Source: a virus
IMG/VR virus record: IMGVR_UViG_3300035703_000042
Location: 31,021-95,020 of that record
Reading direction: 5' to 3' (one strand)
DNA: 64,000 bases
The notes beneath the pieces were generated by a model. The model saw nothing but the letters and a program-made list of their open reading frames with translations, had not been told where the DNA came from and ran no database searches. Shown here one piece after another: positions 41,177 through 49,445 of the stretch. Numbering within the stretch: position 1 is the stretch's first letter; every line of letters begins with the position of its first letter. The translations under genes were made by a program, and so were the position numbers.

Positions 41177-41206
41177 AAGATATACAGTAAGCAAAAGGAG
41201 CTGACC

Positions 41207-41440
41207 ATGATTGACGCAACTGACACCATTGACACCACTGAACTCTACGACCGGCGACACGGCGGTGCCTATGATCGCGGCAGTGCCGATGCCTGGTATG
41301 GTCGTGCGTTTGACCCACATTTCTTCCGCGGCGACACTTATGCCAGTGAGCGAGTGGGCCTGGCTGACATGACCGCCGACGAGATCATAGCCTACACCGC
41401 GGGCTATCGCGACACACCGTTTGATCAGAAGGAGTGGTAA
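41207..41440 (+). CDS. Conserved phage protein, DRGSADAWYGR type, 77 aa
   Basis: ATG after AAAAGGAG. Contains YDRGSADAWYGRAFDPHFF and YTAGYRD, a pattern seen in small proteins of many phages and some bacteria (Ribosome-modulation-like spacing of RG and Y-x-G). Function unclear; the ribosome-modulation resemblance is weak. Confidence 0.7.
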   Translation: MIDATDTIDTTELYDRRHGGAYDRGSADAWYGRAFDPHFFRGDTYASERVGLADMTADEIIAYTAGYRDTPFDQKEW

Positions 41441-41441
41441 G

Positions 41442-41708
41442 ATGACCTCCCAAGACATCATCCGTGAGATCCGCACCGGCACATTCACCAATGCCGACAT
41501 CGACAACATGTTCATGGCCCTCAAACATGCCCGGACCCAGCTGGGTCGTGAGGTGCGTCGGGAACTATCACCAGGCCTCACGGTGTACTTCCGGGACCAT
41601 TCAGGTCACAGGGTCACCGGCACTGTAGAGTCCATCAAGATCAAGAACGCCGTGGTGCGTACTGCTAGTGGTCGCTATCGAGTGCCTTGCAACATGCTGG
41701 AGGTATGA
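41442..41708 (+). CDS. Conserved phage protein, 88 aa
   Basis: ATG 41442 with AAGGAG upstream. A helical N-terminal half (SQDIIREIRTGTFTNADI) and a beta-rich C-terminal half (GLTVYFRDHSGHRVTGTV ... RYRVPCNML). Similar proteins are widespread in T4-like phages with no known function. It overlaps the next gene by four bases. Confidence 0.7.
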   Translation: MTSQDIIREIRTGTFTNADIDNMFMALKHARTQLGREVRRELSPGLTVYFRDHSGHRVTGTVESIKIKNAVVRTASGRYRVPCNMLEV

Positions 41709-41911
41709 TGACCTGGAGTGCTAAACATGCGCGCCAGAGCCGCAGGGCCACTGTGGCTCTCCTGGATCTTGCAGAGCAGGGCGTGATCGATTGGGAAAGC
41801 CTGGCCCGTGATGCCTTGGGCTGGATGAGCGAGGCCGATGTGGCCGAGTTTGCTCGCCGCAATGACTACATTACCGAAGAGTGCGAGGACCAAGACCATG
41901 ACCGCACATGA
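41705..41911 (+). CDS. Hypothetical protein, 68 aa
   Basis: ATGA-type overlap with the previous gene. Helical with WMSEADVAEFARRNDY; acidic C-terminus rich in Asp/Glu. No known family. Confidence 0.65.
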   Translation: MMTWSAKHARQSRRATVALLDLAEQGVIDWESLARDALGWMSEADVAEFARRNDYITEECEDQDHDRT

Positions 41912-41978
41912 ATGGCAAGAGTGGCTGACCCAAACCTGGCAAGAGTGCCAAGATCGGGCATGGAAGGAAGCAGAATGA
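41898..41978 (+). CDS. Very small protein, 26 aa, uncertain
   Basis: ATG 41898 lies inside the previous gene; the peptide is Trp/Glu/Gln-rich (MTAHEWQEWLTQTWQECQDR). It may be real because it overlaps both neighbours in the same style as other tiny genes here, but evidence is thin. Confidence 0.35.
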   Translation: MTAHEWQEWLTQTWQECQDRAWKEAE

Positions 41979-42145
41979 ATGTGTTCTTAGTGTATTACCA
42001 GGAAGCAGATTACGCTGGTGATGTGGGTCGTACGGTATGGGATAATGTATACGATTCAAAAGAAAAAGCACAGGCTCGAGTAGATGAATTGAACAAAGAA
42101 GAAGGTGTCGAGGATGCCAATTACGAACGGTTTGAAGTGAAGTGA
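41975..42145 (+). CDS. Hypothetical protein, 56 aa, AT-rich module
   Basis: ATGA overlap at 41975. Starts MNVFLVYYQEADYAGDVGRT, acidic. It resembles the small protein at 62204 in layout (Tyr-rich N-terminus, acidic C-terminus). Start of an AT-richer block running to about 42590. Confidence 0.65.
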   Translation: MNVFLVYYQEADYAGDVGRTVWDNVYDSKEKAQARVDELNKEEGVEDANYERFEVK

Positions 42146-42309
42146 TGAAAGCCGTATATTTTGATTCGGATTGGCCTGAAGAACTTGGTGAAATTATATT
42201 GGTTACATATGTAAAGTCCGACGAACAAGAATCCGATGCCATTCTTCGTGCTATGGAATTGTATGGTCCAGATAAAGAGTATTATATAAAAGAATCGGGT
42301 GAGAAATGA
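42145..42309 (+). CDS. Hypothetical protein, 54 aa
   Basis: ATG 42145 overlaps the previous stop (TGATG). Acidic, Tyr/Glu-rich (MKAVYFDSDWPEELGEIILV). AT-rich codon use. Function unknown. Confidence 0.6.
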   Translation: MKAVYFDSDWPEELGEIILVTYVKSDEQESDAILRAMELYGPDKEYYIKESGEK

Positions 42310-42374
42310 AAATTGGACAAACCTTGAATGTTATTGCAAGTGGTGAAGGTAAATCAATATTTTGGAGGGAAAGA

Positions 42375-42587
42375 ATGAACGAACGGATTTTGGCATTAGC
42401 AAAAGAATGTGGTCTGTGTGATGAAGATGGTGACTTCTATGGTGCCAAGAACACAGCCTACGAACGGTTCGCTGAGTTGATTGTTCGGGAATGTTCCAAT
42501 CTTCCTTTCAAATCCACCGGGGAAGTGACTACGATTGGTGAGATTGCCGTGAGCAATATGATCCTAAAACACTTTGGAGTTGAATGA
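42375..42587 (+). CDS. FAELIVREC-family small protein, 70 aa (copy 1)
   Basis: ATG 42375 with GGAGG upstream; an in-frame longer form from 42306 is possible but lacks a good ribosome binding site. It starts MNERILALAKECGL, has FAELIVRECS in the middle and ends HFGVE. Four relatives lie at 49641, 62001, 62365 and 62568. The family is common in phages and has no known role. AT-rich. Confidence 0.8.
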   Translation: MNERILALAKECGLCDEDGDFYGAKNTAYERFAELIVRECSNLPFKSTGEVTTIGEIAVSNMILKHFGVE

Positions 42588-42784
42588 TCATGGAAACATA
42601 CCAACGCCAGGCCCGGTTCACTGAACTGCGTGCCTATGACCACACCGCTGGGGAACATGACTTCATGGAAGTCGCAGAGTGGCACAACGGCGAAGGCTTT
42701 GATGTCACTGTCAACGACCGTGTGACATCATTTACCTGGGGGCAGTGGGAGTGCCTGCAGGCCTTGGTGGCCTTCAAGGGATGA
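42584..42784 (+). CDS. Hypothetical protein, 66 aa
   Basis: Overlaps the previous stop by four bases. Aromatic and His-rich (YDHTAGEHDFMEVAEWHNGE) with a WGQWECLQALVAF C-terminus. No known family. The next gene starts four bases before its end. Confidence 0.6.
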   Translation: MIMETYQRQARFTELRAYDHTAGEHDFMEVAEWHNGEGFDVTVNDRVTSFTWGQWECLQALVAFKG

Positions 42785-43053
42785 CTACGAGGAAGGCCTA
42801 CCCGCATCTCACCACAGAAGTGTCGGTGAATCCTTGGTTCGAAGATCTTTTGGATCAATACGGTCAGACCCGTGATCCCAGACTACGCGATCACATCAGG
42901 GATCAGTATCAGGCCATGCAAAAATGGCTGATCACTCATGGACTGGAGTGTGGTCGTGACTATCAGGCCACGGATTCGGGCTATAGATTCGCGACACCGG
43001 CACAGGCCTTGATGTTTGTGTTGGCCAATTCTCACAGAGCAAATCCTGTATGA
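42781..43053 (+). CDS. Hypothetical protein, 90 aa
   Basis: ATGA overlap at 42781. Basic N-terminus (MTTRKAYPHLTTEVSVNPWF) and a GLECGRDYQATDSGYRF segment. No known motif. Confidence 0.65.
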   Translation: MTTRKAYPHLTTEVSVNPWFEDLLDQYGQTRDPRLRDHIRDQYQAMQKWLITHGLECGRDYQATDSGYRFATPAQALMFVLANSHRANPV

Positions 43054-43074
43054 ACGGACCAGGAGATCGTTGAC

Positions 43075-43335
43075 ATGCCGCGCGACTTCGTCAAACAGTA
43101 TCAGGAAATATCAGACACCGTGGATGCCTGGTCCGAGTCAGTGCGACAGGCCGAGGCAGCATCGTGGGGAGACCGGACCTCGGCCTATCCCTACACGGCC
43201 GGCTACCTGCAGAGCCTGGTCAAGGGCATGTTGCAGGACCTGCCCCGCGCCCAGCGTGAGCGCTATCTGGCTCGATTCCGCGACGGCACCGCCGAAGCCC
43301 AGCGTCGGATCACCTGGCACAATCTCCGGTCTTGA
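43075..43335 (+). CDS. Hypothetical protein, 86 aa
   Basis: ATG at 43075 after GGAG at 43060-43063. Charged, no hydrophobic segment, contains SAYPYTAGYLQSLVKGMLQD. No known family. Confidence 0.65.
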   Translation: MPRDFVKQYQEISDTVDAWSESVRQAEAASWGDRTSAYPYTAGYLQSLVKGMLQDLPRAQRERYLARFRDGTAEAQRRITWHNLRS

Positions 43336-43351
43336 TTGAGCAGACCGATGG

Positions 43352-43380
43352 TTGACCTTGTAGTTGATGTGCAGTAAACT
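43352..43380 (+). promoter_or_regulatory. Sigma70-type promoter, weaker -10
   Basis: TTGACC (43352-43357), 17-bp spacer, TAAACT (43375-43380). Confidence 0.65.
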
Positions 43381-43434
43381 AGTGGTAGCAGTCAAACTTG
43401 ATCTCGCATCGTGCGAGCTACGAAAGGAAACAGC

Positions 43435-44472
43435 ATGGCCCAGCGTCTCACACGCAAACTCACCGATGTGGCAACGGAAGTGGAAGCCACTATCAAACGC
43501 GAATTCGATGTCACCGACCAAGATCTTGATGCTTGGCGGCGTCGAGCCCAAAGTCTCCCACACACCTTTCCTGAATCCACCATGTCGGCTATCGATGTCT
43601 TGTGGATCGACTACGAAGTCCAACGTGATGTGATCCACAAGCATGTGATGCGGATCATGCGGAAATGGGATCCACGCATCTGCTCGCCGGTGTCGGCTTG
43701 CCGTGTCGTAGGTCGCGATACCGTGGACACCTACGATGGCCAGCATCGGACCCTGGCCGCGGCCATCCTGGGTTTCACTGAAGTGCCGTGTGCCGTGGTA
43801 GAAACTGATGATCCAAACTTTCCCTCTTATGCGTTTGAGATGCTCAACGACACCGGAGTCAAGCGGCTGGGTCCCGGGGATCTTCATCGCAATGCCTTGG
43901 TGCGTTATCGAAATGGCAGCCGAGACATCAAGAATGTCAAGGCCTGGAACATGCAACAGCAGTTTGATACCTTGGGCGTCGACCTTGAGGACAAGAACAC
44001 TCGCAAGAGCGAAGCCTTGCGTGGTGACAATCCTTACTTCTTCAGCCACTTCAAGTATGCACAAAAAGCCTTGGACGCTGATGTGTCGGGCCGTGTTCTC
44101 TATGACATACTCAAAGCCATACGCGACAACTTTCCCGACGATGAAGAAATCGACCAAGGCGTGTTCATTGGCCTCTATGAACTGCGTCGCATTGCCGGAA
44201 CTGCTGGCTTGACCTTGCCTGCAGGCTGGATGGATGTGTTGTTGTCTAGCATATCCAGTGTCTGGACCAGTAGTCATGTAGTACATGCCAAAGGGCGTGC
44301 CCAATGGGCTTTTTACAAGGGAGATGGGGCGACCTGGACCGCTCCCACAGCCATGGCCAATTTCATGCGTGAAGTACACCGGGTCAAAGGCGGATCATTG
44401 CAGTTACCCATGCACGGTGATGGTTCTAAGATGGGCATTGAAGAGGGCGTGATTGCCCCGGGGGTGTTCTAA
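43435..44472 (+). CDS. ParB/sulfiredoxin-fold domain protein
   Basis: ATG 43435 with AAAGGAA upstream; 345 residues. A core segment VDTYDGQHRTLAAAILG carries the GxHR-type motif of ParB/Srx domains, which use it to bind or hydrolyse CTP or other nucleotides, and RMQPNW-like flanks appear (RVVGRDTV). The C-terminal ~120 residues match phage ParB-like proteins. A DNA-linked or enzymatic role is likely but not specified. It overlaps the HNH gene by one base. Confidence 0.75.
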   Translation: MAQRLTRKLTDVATEVEATIKREFDVTDQDLDAWRRRAQSLPHTFPESTMSAIDVLWIDYEVQRDVIHKHVMRIMRKWDPRICSPVSACRVVGRDTVDTYDGQHRTLAAAILGFTEVPCAVVETDDPNFPSYAFEMLNDTGVKRLGPGDLHRNALVRYRNGSRDIKNVKAWNMQQQFDTLGVDLEDKNTRKSEALRGDNPYFFSHFKYAQKALDADVSGRVLYDILKAIRDNFPDDEEIDQGVFIGLYELRRIAGTAGLTLPAGWMDVLLSSISSVWTSSHVVHAKGRAQWAFYKGDGATWTAPTAMANFMREVHRVKGGSLQLPMHGDGSKMGIEEGVIAPGVF

Positions 44473-44885
44473 TGTCAACCAGTGTCATTAAAAATTGGGC
44501 GCCAAAGTGCGCCATGCCAGACTGTTGTAACCGAGTCGGCTACCATAAAAAGTACGTCAAAGCAGATGGAACGATTGGAGTCAAATGGAAAACCTTTTGC
44601 GATAACCATCGTACAGTAAACAAAGCCAGTCGTGACATCTTCATGAAAAGTCGAGGCGGCTGTGAAAATCGAGATGGCAGACTCGGGTGGGTATGTGGTG
44701 ATCCCACTACAGACAGTCTCACTATCGATCACTGGGACGGCGATAGGTACAATGACAATCAGGAAAACTTGGTAGTCTTGTGTGCCAATTGCCATAACAA
44801 AAAAACCAAAATTTTTAGAGATCACACTCAGCGGTATCGACTGGTCAATCCCATGTATCATAATTTCTTTGAGGAAACCGACTGA
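44472..44885 (+). CDS. HNH homing endonuclease (second)
   Basis: ATG overlapping the previous stop. The 137-residue protein has two zinc-binding pairs (CAMPDCC ... FCDNH; CGD ... CANCHN) and the HNH core LTIDHWDGDRYNDNQENLVV followed by CANCHNKKT. Length and build match free-standing phage homing endonucleases. It sits between genes of one operon, as such elements often do. Confidence 0.85.
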   Translation: MSTSVIKNWAPKCAMPDCCNRVGYHKKYVKADGTIGVKWKTFCDNHRTVNKASRDIFMKSRGGCENRDGRLGWVCGDPTTDSLTIDHWDGDRYNDNQENLVVLCANCHNKKTKIFRDHTQRYRLVNPMYHNFFEETD

Positions 44886-45448
44886 TGGATCGCGATCTCA
44901 TCGAATCGTTTGTACCACCGGTGTACAGCCGCACACCGAGGAACTCTGAGAGTTATCGTGCTACCTATCTCTACTGTTCGTCGAGACTAGCCGAGATACT
45001 GGCGATCTATCGTGGCAGCACCAACGACCAGCAGACCTTGAGATTGGTGCGAGATGACATGGACAACCTCCTACGCAGATATCACGGCTATGCCATCAAG
45101 GAGCGTATCGGTGCTCACTATCGCGAAGTAGGTATAGACCAGGCCGCAGATTTCGAACACTTGATTCCTGCGGCTCGCATCCGAGACATGATGATCGCAG
45201 GTGTGATCAGCATCGATCAAGCCTTGAACTGCCCCACGGTGCAATTAAGCCGGGCCAAACATCATGCTCTCAAAGAAGCCGGTTGGTCCAGTCACACTCC
45301 CGATGTGTGGCGACCATTCCGGAGATACACGCAGGTTTTTGAAGCCGAGTTTGAGACTCACGATGGACGATCTATCGATCCCGAAGCCTGGACCATAGCG
45401 GATCATTACCAGTATTTTGGGTATTTGACACAGGTTGACCAGAAATAA
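44885..45448 (+). CDS. HNH-like conserved phage protein, 187 aa
   Basis: Starts at the preceding stop (ATG overlaps by one base). The segment FEHLIPAARIRDMMIAGVIS followed by LSRAKHHALKEAGWSS resembles an HNH-type group of phage proteins, with the His of EHLIPA in the expected place. Nuclease activity is not established. Its last codons (VDQK-stop) coincide with the next promoter. Confidence 0.55.
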   Translation: MDRDLIESFVPPVYSRTPRNSESYRATYLYCSSRLAEILAIYRGSTNDQQTLRLVRDDMDNLLRRYHGYAIKERIGAHYREVGIDQAADFEHLIPAARIRDMMIAGVISIDQALNCPTVQLSRAKHHALKEAGWSSHTPDVWRPFRRYTQVFEAEFETHDGRSIDPEAWTIADHYQYFGYLTQVDQK

Positions 45449-45463
45449 TTCTTTTCGTATAAT
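45435..45463 (+). promoter_or_regulatory. Sigma70-type promoter cassette
   Basis: TTGACC (45435-45440), 17-bp spacer, TATAAT (45458-45463), embedded in the end of the upstream gene. Confidence 0.9.
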
Positions 45464-45492
45464 ATAGGTATAGTAAACAAAAGGAGTTGGAC

Positions 45493-45726
45493 ATGGACGC
45501 ATTAGCAGCATTGGCCGCAGTGGTGATCTTAAATCAACCCGGTGTGGTACAGACCCTGCAACAGCCCGGGGTGACCACTACCGTACACGTCCTAAGGACC
45601 GGGCATGCTGTGAGCCAGATCACGTCGCACAGCCTGCACGAAGAGTTCCATACGGTGCTCAACACCGAGCTCCGTATCCTACGCGGTCATACCTACGAGA
45701 ATCCTACTTGGCGTCGTGTTCGTTGA
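45493..45726 (+). CDS. Hypothetical protein, 77 aa
   Basis: ATG after AAAAGGAG; an in-frame TTG at 45487 lies two codons upstream. A hydrophobic start (ALAALAAVVILN) and Thr/Val-rich middle. No known motif. Confidence 0.7.
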   Translation: MDALAALAAVVILNQPGVVQTLQQPGVTTTVHVLRTGHAVSQITSHSLHEEFHTVLNTELRILRGHTYENPTWRRVR

Positions 45727-45944
45727 GTCCTGACCGCATCACACAGGCCATCAAGTGGACAGCCACAGTGATCGTTCTCGCAGGCGCCTTGTGTACCAGT
45801 CTCAGGATCGATCCTCTCAACATCTGGCTCCTGAACGTGGGCACTGGCCTGTTCGTGATCTGGGCCCTGCGCATCCGTGAACCGGCCATGATCGTGGTCA
45901 ATACCGGACTGCTCGCTATCTACATCCTGGGACTCCTGGTATGA
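45723..45944 (+). CDS. Small membrane protein, 73 aa
   Basis: TTG overlapping the previous stop (TTGA) gives the shortest form; the frame is open further upstream. Two membrane segments (WTATVIVLAGALCTSL; PAMIVVNTGLLAIYILGLLV) with a WALRIREPAM linker conserved in aquatic phages. Unknown function. Confidence 0.65.
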   Translation: MSPDRITQAIKWTATVIVLAGALCTSLRIDPLNIWLLNVGTGLFVIWALRIREPAMIVVNTGLLAIYILGLLV

Positions 45945-46303
45945 AGATCGTCATGGAACTCACTGAGTGGGCAGTAGACTATCGCCAGCCCAATCACGTG
46001 TACCTCATGGACGGCGATCGTGCTCTGGCCTATGTGCCTTGGGGGCAAGGTCAGCCCATACGTTTCCAGCAGCCCAGCCGCATGGACCTACGTGGACGCC
46101 AGTTCGTCACAGTCAAACGCGACATCTGGGGGTTTGACCTCGTTGATGCTGGAGTGCCGGCGGTGCAGGAATGGCAGGTCGAGGGCAGTCGTGGTGCACG
46201 TTACACCGTGACCGAACAGTCAGACAAGTGGCGGTGCACCTGTGCCGGATTCCAGTTCCGCGGTTCATGCCGTCACATCCAGGAGTGCCAGGCCGATAAA
46301 TAA
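45941..46303 (+). CDS. SWIM zinc-finger protein, 120 aa
   Basis: ATGA overlap with the previous gene. The C-terminal RYTVTEQSDKWRCTCAGFQF followed by GSCRHIQEC has the CxCx(n)CxH layout of SWIM domains, which bind DNA or proteins. The N-terminal half contains a YLMDGDRALAYVPWG strand pair. Late box of the next gene overlaps its end. Confidence 0.8.
   Translation: MKIVMELTEWAVDYRQPNHVYLMDGDRALAYVPWGQGQPIRFQQPSRMDLRGRQFVTVKRDIWGFDLVDAGVPAVQEWQVEGSRGARYTVTEQSDKWRCTCAGFQFRGSCRHIQECQADK
46296..46302 (+). promoter_or_regulatory. Late promoter box, leaderless, before the sulfotransferase
   Basis: ATAAATA with 5 bases before the ATG at 46308. No Shine-Dalgarno. The stop codon of the preceding gene lies within the box. 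Confidence 0.55.
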
Positions 46304-46307
46304 CGGC

Positions 46308-46985
46308 ATGAAACTGACTTGGCTTCACGTACCAAAAACCGGCGGAACCGCCATCAAATATCTGCAACACGAACACCGTACCCAGTGGATTATCATTGAT
46401 CCTTTGGGGCATAACATGACCTTGGCTCGCATGCCCGGAGATCGGCGTGTGGCATTTGCCATACGAGACCCCTGGCAGAGATTCTGCTCGGGCTATTGGG
46501 AACGTGCTACCACACCTTTGCGCATAGCCGCACGTCGTGAACGCCGGGATCTGAAATTGCCCGATTTTGGGTACCGAGACGTTCGCAACGACGAAAAGAT
46601 TTTCTACGAAAAATTCCCTACCCCAAATGCTGTGATCACGGGCCTCAGGGACAAAATCTGCGTGATACCTCCCCGATGTCCCACCGAAGAAATGCTGTGG
46701 CCCGCTGCCCACTGGTTGCATGACCTTGCCAGCTACAAAAAACACGAACACAAGGTACAGGTGGTGGTGGACATGCGAGACCTTGACTCGTTGATACACG
46801 AGGTCACTGGACACAAGTTGCCCGAAGATCCATTCCGGCGCCGCAGTCGTGCCTTGTTTGATATCCCTCAGAGCTACGACATCGATGCCGACAATCTAGC
46901 CTGGTTCCGCGACGAGTACCGGCGCGTGGACTATGAACTTTTTGACTATATCCGCAGTCGGCCCTATTTCCGCCAATTTGGCTAA
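46308..46985 (+). CDS. Sulfotransferase-family protein
   Basis: ATG 46308; 225 residues. The N-terminus HVPKTGGTAI is the 5'-PSB motif that binds the phosphate of PAPS, and FAIRDPWQRFCSGYW matches the 3'-PB region. This family transfers sulfate to sugars or proteins. In a phage it may modify host or virion surface glycans. No other sulfate-pathway genes are visible here. Confidence 0.85.
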   Translation: MKLTWLHVPKTGGTAIKYLQHEHRTQWIIIDPLGHNMTLARMPGDRRVAFAIRDPWQRFCSGYWERATTPLRIAARRERRDLKLPDFGYRDVRNDEKIFYEKFPTPNAVITGLRDKICVIPPRCPTEEMLWPAAHWLHDLASYKKHEHKVQVVVDMRDLDSLIHEVTGHKLPEDPFRRRSRALFDIPQSYDIDADNLAWFRDEYRRVDYELFDYIRSRPYFRQFG

Positions 46986-47002
46986 ATTTCTCCAAAACAG
47001 TG

Positions 47003-47031
47003 TTGACACGCAATGGCCAGTGTCATATACT
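47003..47031 (+). promoter_or_regulatory. Sigma70-type promoter
   Basis: TTGACA (47003-47008), 17-bp spacer, TATACT (47026-47031), 17 bp optimal spacing with a consensus -35. Confidence 0.85.
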
Positions 47032-47076
47032 CTACACACGCTACACGGTGTAGCCAACACTTAGAGAGGATGTATC

Positions 47077-47349
47077 ATGATGAAAACCATCAACCCTGAA
47101 ACCAAAACCTACAAGGTCTTCCAAGCTCTCCAGAACGGCGAACGCCTTAGTCCCAGCCAAGCTGCCAAGCGTTTTGGTGTGGCCAACCTGTCGGCCGAAG
47201 TGAGCCGCATCCGCCAGAGCGGTTTTGCTGTGTACGCCAACACACGCAAGGCCAAGAACGGCGTAGTGGTCACCGAGTATCGCATCGGTACTCCCAGCCG
47301 CAAGCTGATCGCTGCCGGCTACCGTGCCATTGCTGCCGGCCTGGTTTAA
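47077..47349 (+). CDS. Helix-turn-helix DNA-binding protein, 90 aa
   Basis: ATG after AGAGAGGA. The segment YKVFQALQNGERLSPSQAAK then RFGVANLSAEVSRIRQSG is a helix-turn-helix of the type used by phage regulators, followed by basic residues. It is followed by a strong terminator, so it is a single-gene unit under its own sigma70 promoter: a candidate regulator of phage or host transcription. Confidence 0.82.
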   Translation: MMKTINPETKTYKVFQALQNGERLSPSQAAKRFGVANLSAEVSRIRQSGFAVYANTRKAKNGVVVTEYRIGTPSRKLIAAGYRAIAAGLV

Positions 47350-47386
47350 CGATCCCGCGCTGCTCGTTCACCACGAGCACAACTTC

Positions 47387-47414
47387 AAAAAGGCCATCGC
47401 CCGATGGTCTTTTT
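47387..47414. terminator. Intrinsic terminator, probably bidirectional
   Basis: AAAAAGG-CCATCG (47387-47399) and CGATGG-TCTTTTT (47402-47414) with a 2-base loop. A second small GCTCGT/ACGAGC hairpin lies just before at 47362-47378. Confidence 0.85.
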
Positions 47415-47417
47415 GTT

Positions 47418-47423
47418 TAAATA
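47418..47423 (+). promoter_or_regulatory. Late promoter box, leaderless, before radical SAM gene 4
   Basis: TAAATA with 4 bases before the ATG at 47428. It directly follows the terminator, so transcription is independent of the upstream gene. Confidence 0.55.
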
Positions 47424-47427
47424 TCCC

Positions 47428-48357
47428 ATGATCGATGTCTTTCCTGAACTGCAGATCGAGACCACGAGTCGATGCACGTTGGCATGCCCGGCATGTTCTC
47501 GTACCCTTTTCGCAGAATATCTAGGTAGACCCTATCCCAAGTTTGATCTTGATCTCAACGATCTCGTGGATTTCATGGACTGCGAGTCTGGGAAAAAAGT
47601 CCATACTCTGATCCTCTGCGGAGATCACGGAGATAGTATCTACTATCCCAGGCTTTTCGATCTCATTGATGCATTTCGGTCTTCTAAGAAATTCCAAATA
47701 CACACCAATGGATCTTATCAGACCAGCGAATTCTGGCATCAGTTGGCTGGTCGCTTGACTGTCGACGACGAAGTGCATTTTGGCATCGACGGGCTCGAGC
47801 ACAACAATCACGTCTACCGTAAAAATTCAGATTGGAATTCGATCATGACCGGGCTGGATATCATGACCCAGTCACCAGCCCAGGTGATATGGAATTGTAT
47901 AGTATTCCAATACAATCAAGATCACATTGACAGCATAAGAGATTTCGCTCACAGTCGAGGCGTCAAATTCCGTGCCAAGATCACTTCGAGGTTCGGTGAC
48001 GACAGCCTCCGTCCCGGAGAACAATACATAGACTTCCAGCGCATGTATCGAAAAGAACTGGACGATCCTGTAGATATAGATCCCAAGTGCAGTAGCAAAT
48101 GGATGATAACCAGCCAGGGTTATCTCCAGCCATGCTGCTGGATAACCGGACCATTTACCTGGTATAAAAGCCGCCCTTATCGCGAACGAAATCGTTGGCA
48201 ACTCAAGGATCAGAATTTAGATCAGGTCATGACCGTGATGGCAGAATGGAAGGATTTCTTGATCCAAAATCCCGATCAAGCCGAGATGGTGTGTCGCATG
48301 CATTGCCGTCGTGGTCAAGATGATCCAGCAGCATTTGACCATAAAATCGCTGTGTAG
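47428..48357 (+). CDS. Radical SAM protein (4 of 5), SPASM type
   Basis: ATG 47428 gives 309 residues. The core motif CTLACPACS lies near residue 16, followed by LILCGDHGD in place of the usual GGEP, and a C-terminal cysteine cluster (CSSKWMI ... CCWITG ... CRMHCRR) of SPASM type. It is the smallest of the five radical SAM genes here and a close relative of the first (947) in length. Substrate unknown. A sigma70-type promoter overlaps its 3' end. Confidence 0.85.
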   Translation: MIDVFPELQIETTSRCTLACPACSRTLFAEYLGRPYPKFDLDLNDLVDFMDCESGKKVHTLILCGDHGDSIYYPRLFDLIDAFRSSKKFQIHTNGSYQTSEFWHQLAGRLTVDDEVHFGIDGLEHNNHVYRKNSDWNSIMTGLDIMTQSPAQVIWNCIVFQYNQDHIDSIRDFAHSRGVKFRAKITSRFGDDSLRPGEQYIDFQRMYRKELDDPVDIDPKCSSKWMITSQGYLQPCCWITGPFTWYKSRPYRERNRWQLKDQNLDQVMTVMAEWKDFLIQNPDQAEMVCRMHCRRGQDDPAAFDHKIAV

Positions 48358-48363
48358 TATAAT
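48335..48363 (+). promoter_or_regulatory. Sigma70-type promoter
   Basis: TTGACC (48335-48340), 17-bp spacer, TATAAT (48358-48363). Overlaps the end of the radical SAM gene and drives the operon from 48394. Confidence 0.85.
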
Positions 48364-48393
48364 GATGACACTGAAATCGCGAAAGGAATCGCC

Positions 48394-48930
48394 ATGCCCA
48401 ACTGGTGTATGAACACTGCCCGTATCACTGCGCCCGAGCCGGTAATCCTGGAGATCCGTCGGCGTCTAGAACGCGAGGACGGCGAGCCCGGTCTTTTAGA
48501 TTACATGGTGCCGGAACCTCGCGATACGGGCGAGGATTTTGACTGGTACACCTGGCGAGTAAACAATTGGGGCACCAAGTGGGAGATCTCAGATGTACAG
48601 ATCACCGATGACAGTGATCCCGACTGCATAGAGTTTGGTTTTTCGTCGGCTTGGGCGCCGCCTTTGGATGCCTTCCGTGAATGGGCCCACAACGACGGTC
48701 GCGTGACCTATCGCATAGACTACATCGAAGAAGGCATGGGAATCGTGGGCCGCGAGACCTACGACGGTGAAGGCTGGGACGAGGAACACTTCGAACAAGG
48801 CAGCGACCCCGACGGATTTGCAGAGTGGGCCCGAGCCGAATGGGGCTGGGAGCCCTGGGAAGATCCCGAGCCACTCACCGAGTGGCTGGAAGCCGGCATC
48901 AAGGAACTCGAGGAACAACGCCATGATTGA
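48394..48930 (+). CDS. YubB ferredoxin-like domain protein
   Basis: ATG after AAAGGAA. 178 residues beginning MPNWCMNTARIT, a signature of the YubB/DUF1281 ferredoxin-like family found in phages and plasmids, with WRVNNWGTKWEISD and an acidic C-terminus. Role unknown. It overlaps the next gene by 8 bases. Confidence 0.8.
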   Translation: MPNWCMNTARITAPEPVILEIRRRLEREDGEPGLLDYMVPEPRDTGEDFDWYTWRVNNWGTKWEISDVQITDDSDPDCIEFGFSSAWAPPLDAFREWAHNDGRVTYRIDYIEEGMGIVGRETYDGEGWDEEHFEQGSDPDGFAEWARAEWGWEPWEDPEPLTEWLEAGIKELEEQRHD

Positions 48931-49261
48931 ATTTCTAGTGGGCTTGATCACAGGCATGGCTCTGGGCATGTGGTTGCTGTCGCGTTGGATCATCTTCAAG
49001 ATACAACATCTACTGGTGAACGATCCCGAATTGCAAGAGATCCAGACCCAGCAATCGGTATCGGTGATCGATGCTAGGCTGGAACGATTGGGCGATCAAT
49101 ACTTTGTCTACGACACCGCAGATGGACGATTCTTGGCACAAGGACACAATCTCGATGACGTGCGATCCAAGATGGATGCCTCCATGAAAGGTCAGCACGT
49201 GATGGTGCGAGTGGTAGAAGGAGATCCTGATGATATTCGACGATTCCAAGAAGCAGCCTAA
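48923..49261 (+). CDS. Membrane-anchored hypothetical protein, 112 aa
   Basis: ATG 48923 inside the previous gene; one N-terminal membrane helix (FLVGLITGMALGMWLLSRW) followed by a soluble part (DQYFVYDTADGRFLAQGHN). Unknown family. Confidence 0.7.
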   Translation: MIEFLVGLITGMALGMWLLSRWIIFKIQHLLVNDPELQEIQTQQSVSVIDARLERLGDQYFVYDTADGRFLAQGHNLDDVRSKMDASMKGQHVMVRVVEGDPDDIRRFQEAA

Positions 49262-49445
49262 TCCTGCTAAATGGCTCAGGTACAGCGGTGCCAGCATGTG
49301 TGTGACCGTGAATCCTTGCCACTGGAGCTGGATACCGAGGTTCCGGCGTGAACGGGATATCTGGAGCGGACCAGTTGAGTGGAACGGCAGTGCCAGTTGG
49401 CTGATGCTGACCGTCCGAGTCTGGATCGATGATGGCAGCTGGTAA
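49230..49445 (+). CDS. Hypothetical protein, 71 aa
   Basis: ATG within the previous gene (32-base overlap), GGAG upstream. Trp-rich (MCVTVNPCHWSWIPRF ... WSGPVEWNGSASW). No known motif. Confidence 0.6.
   Translation: MIFDDSKKQPNPAKWLRYSGASMCVTVNPCHWSWIPRFRRERDIWSGPVEWNGSASWLMLTVRVWIDDGSW

Noticed and set aside
43138-44379. 413-codon open frame on the minus strand
   Set aside because: It lies opposite the ParB-like gene, which has promoter, ribosome binding site and family motifs; the minus frame is a shadow.
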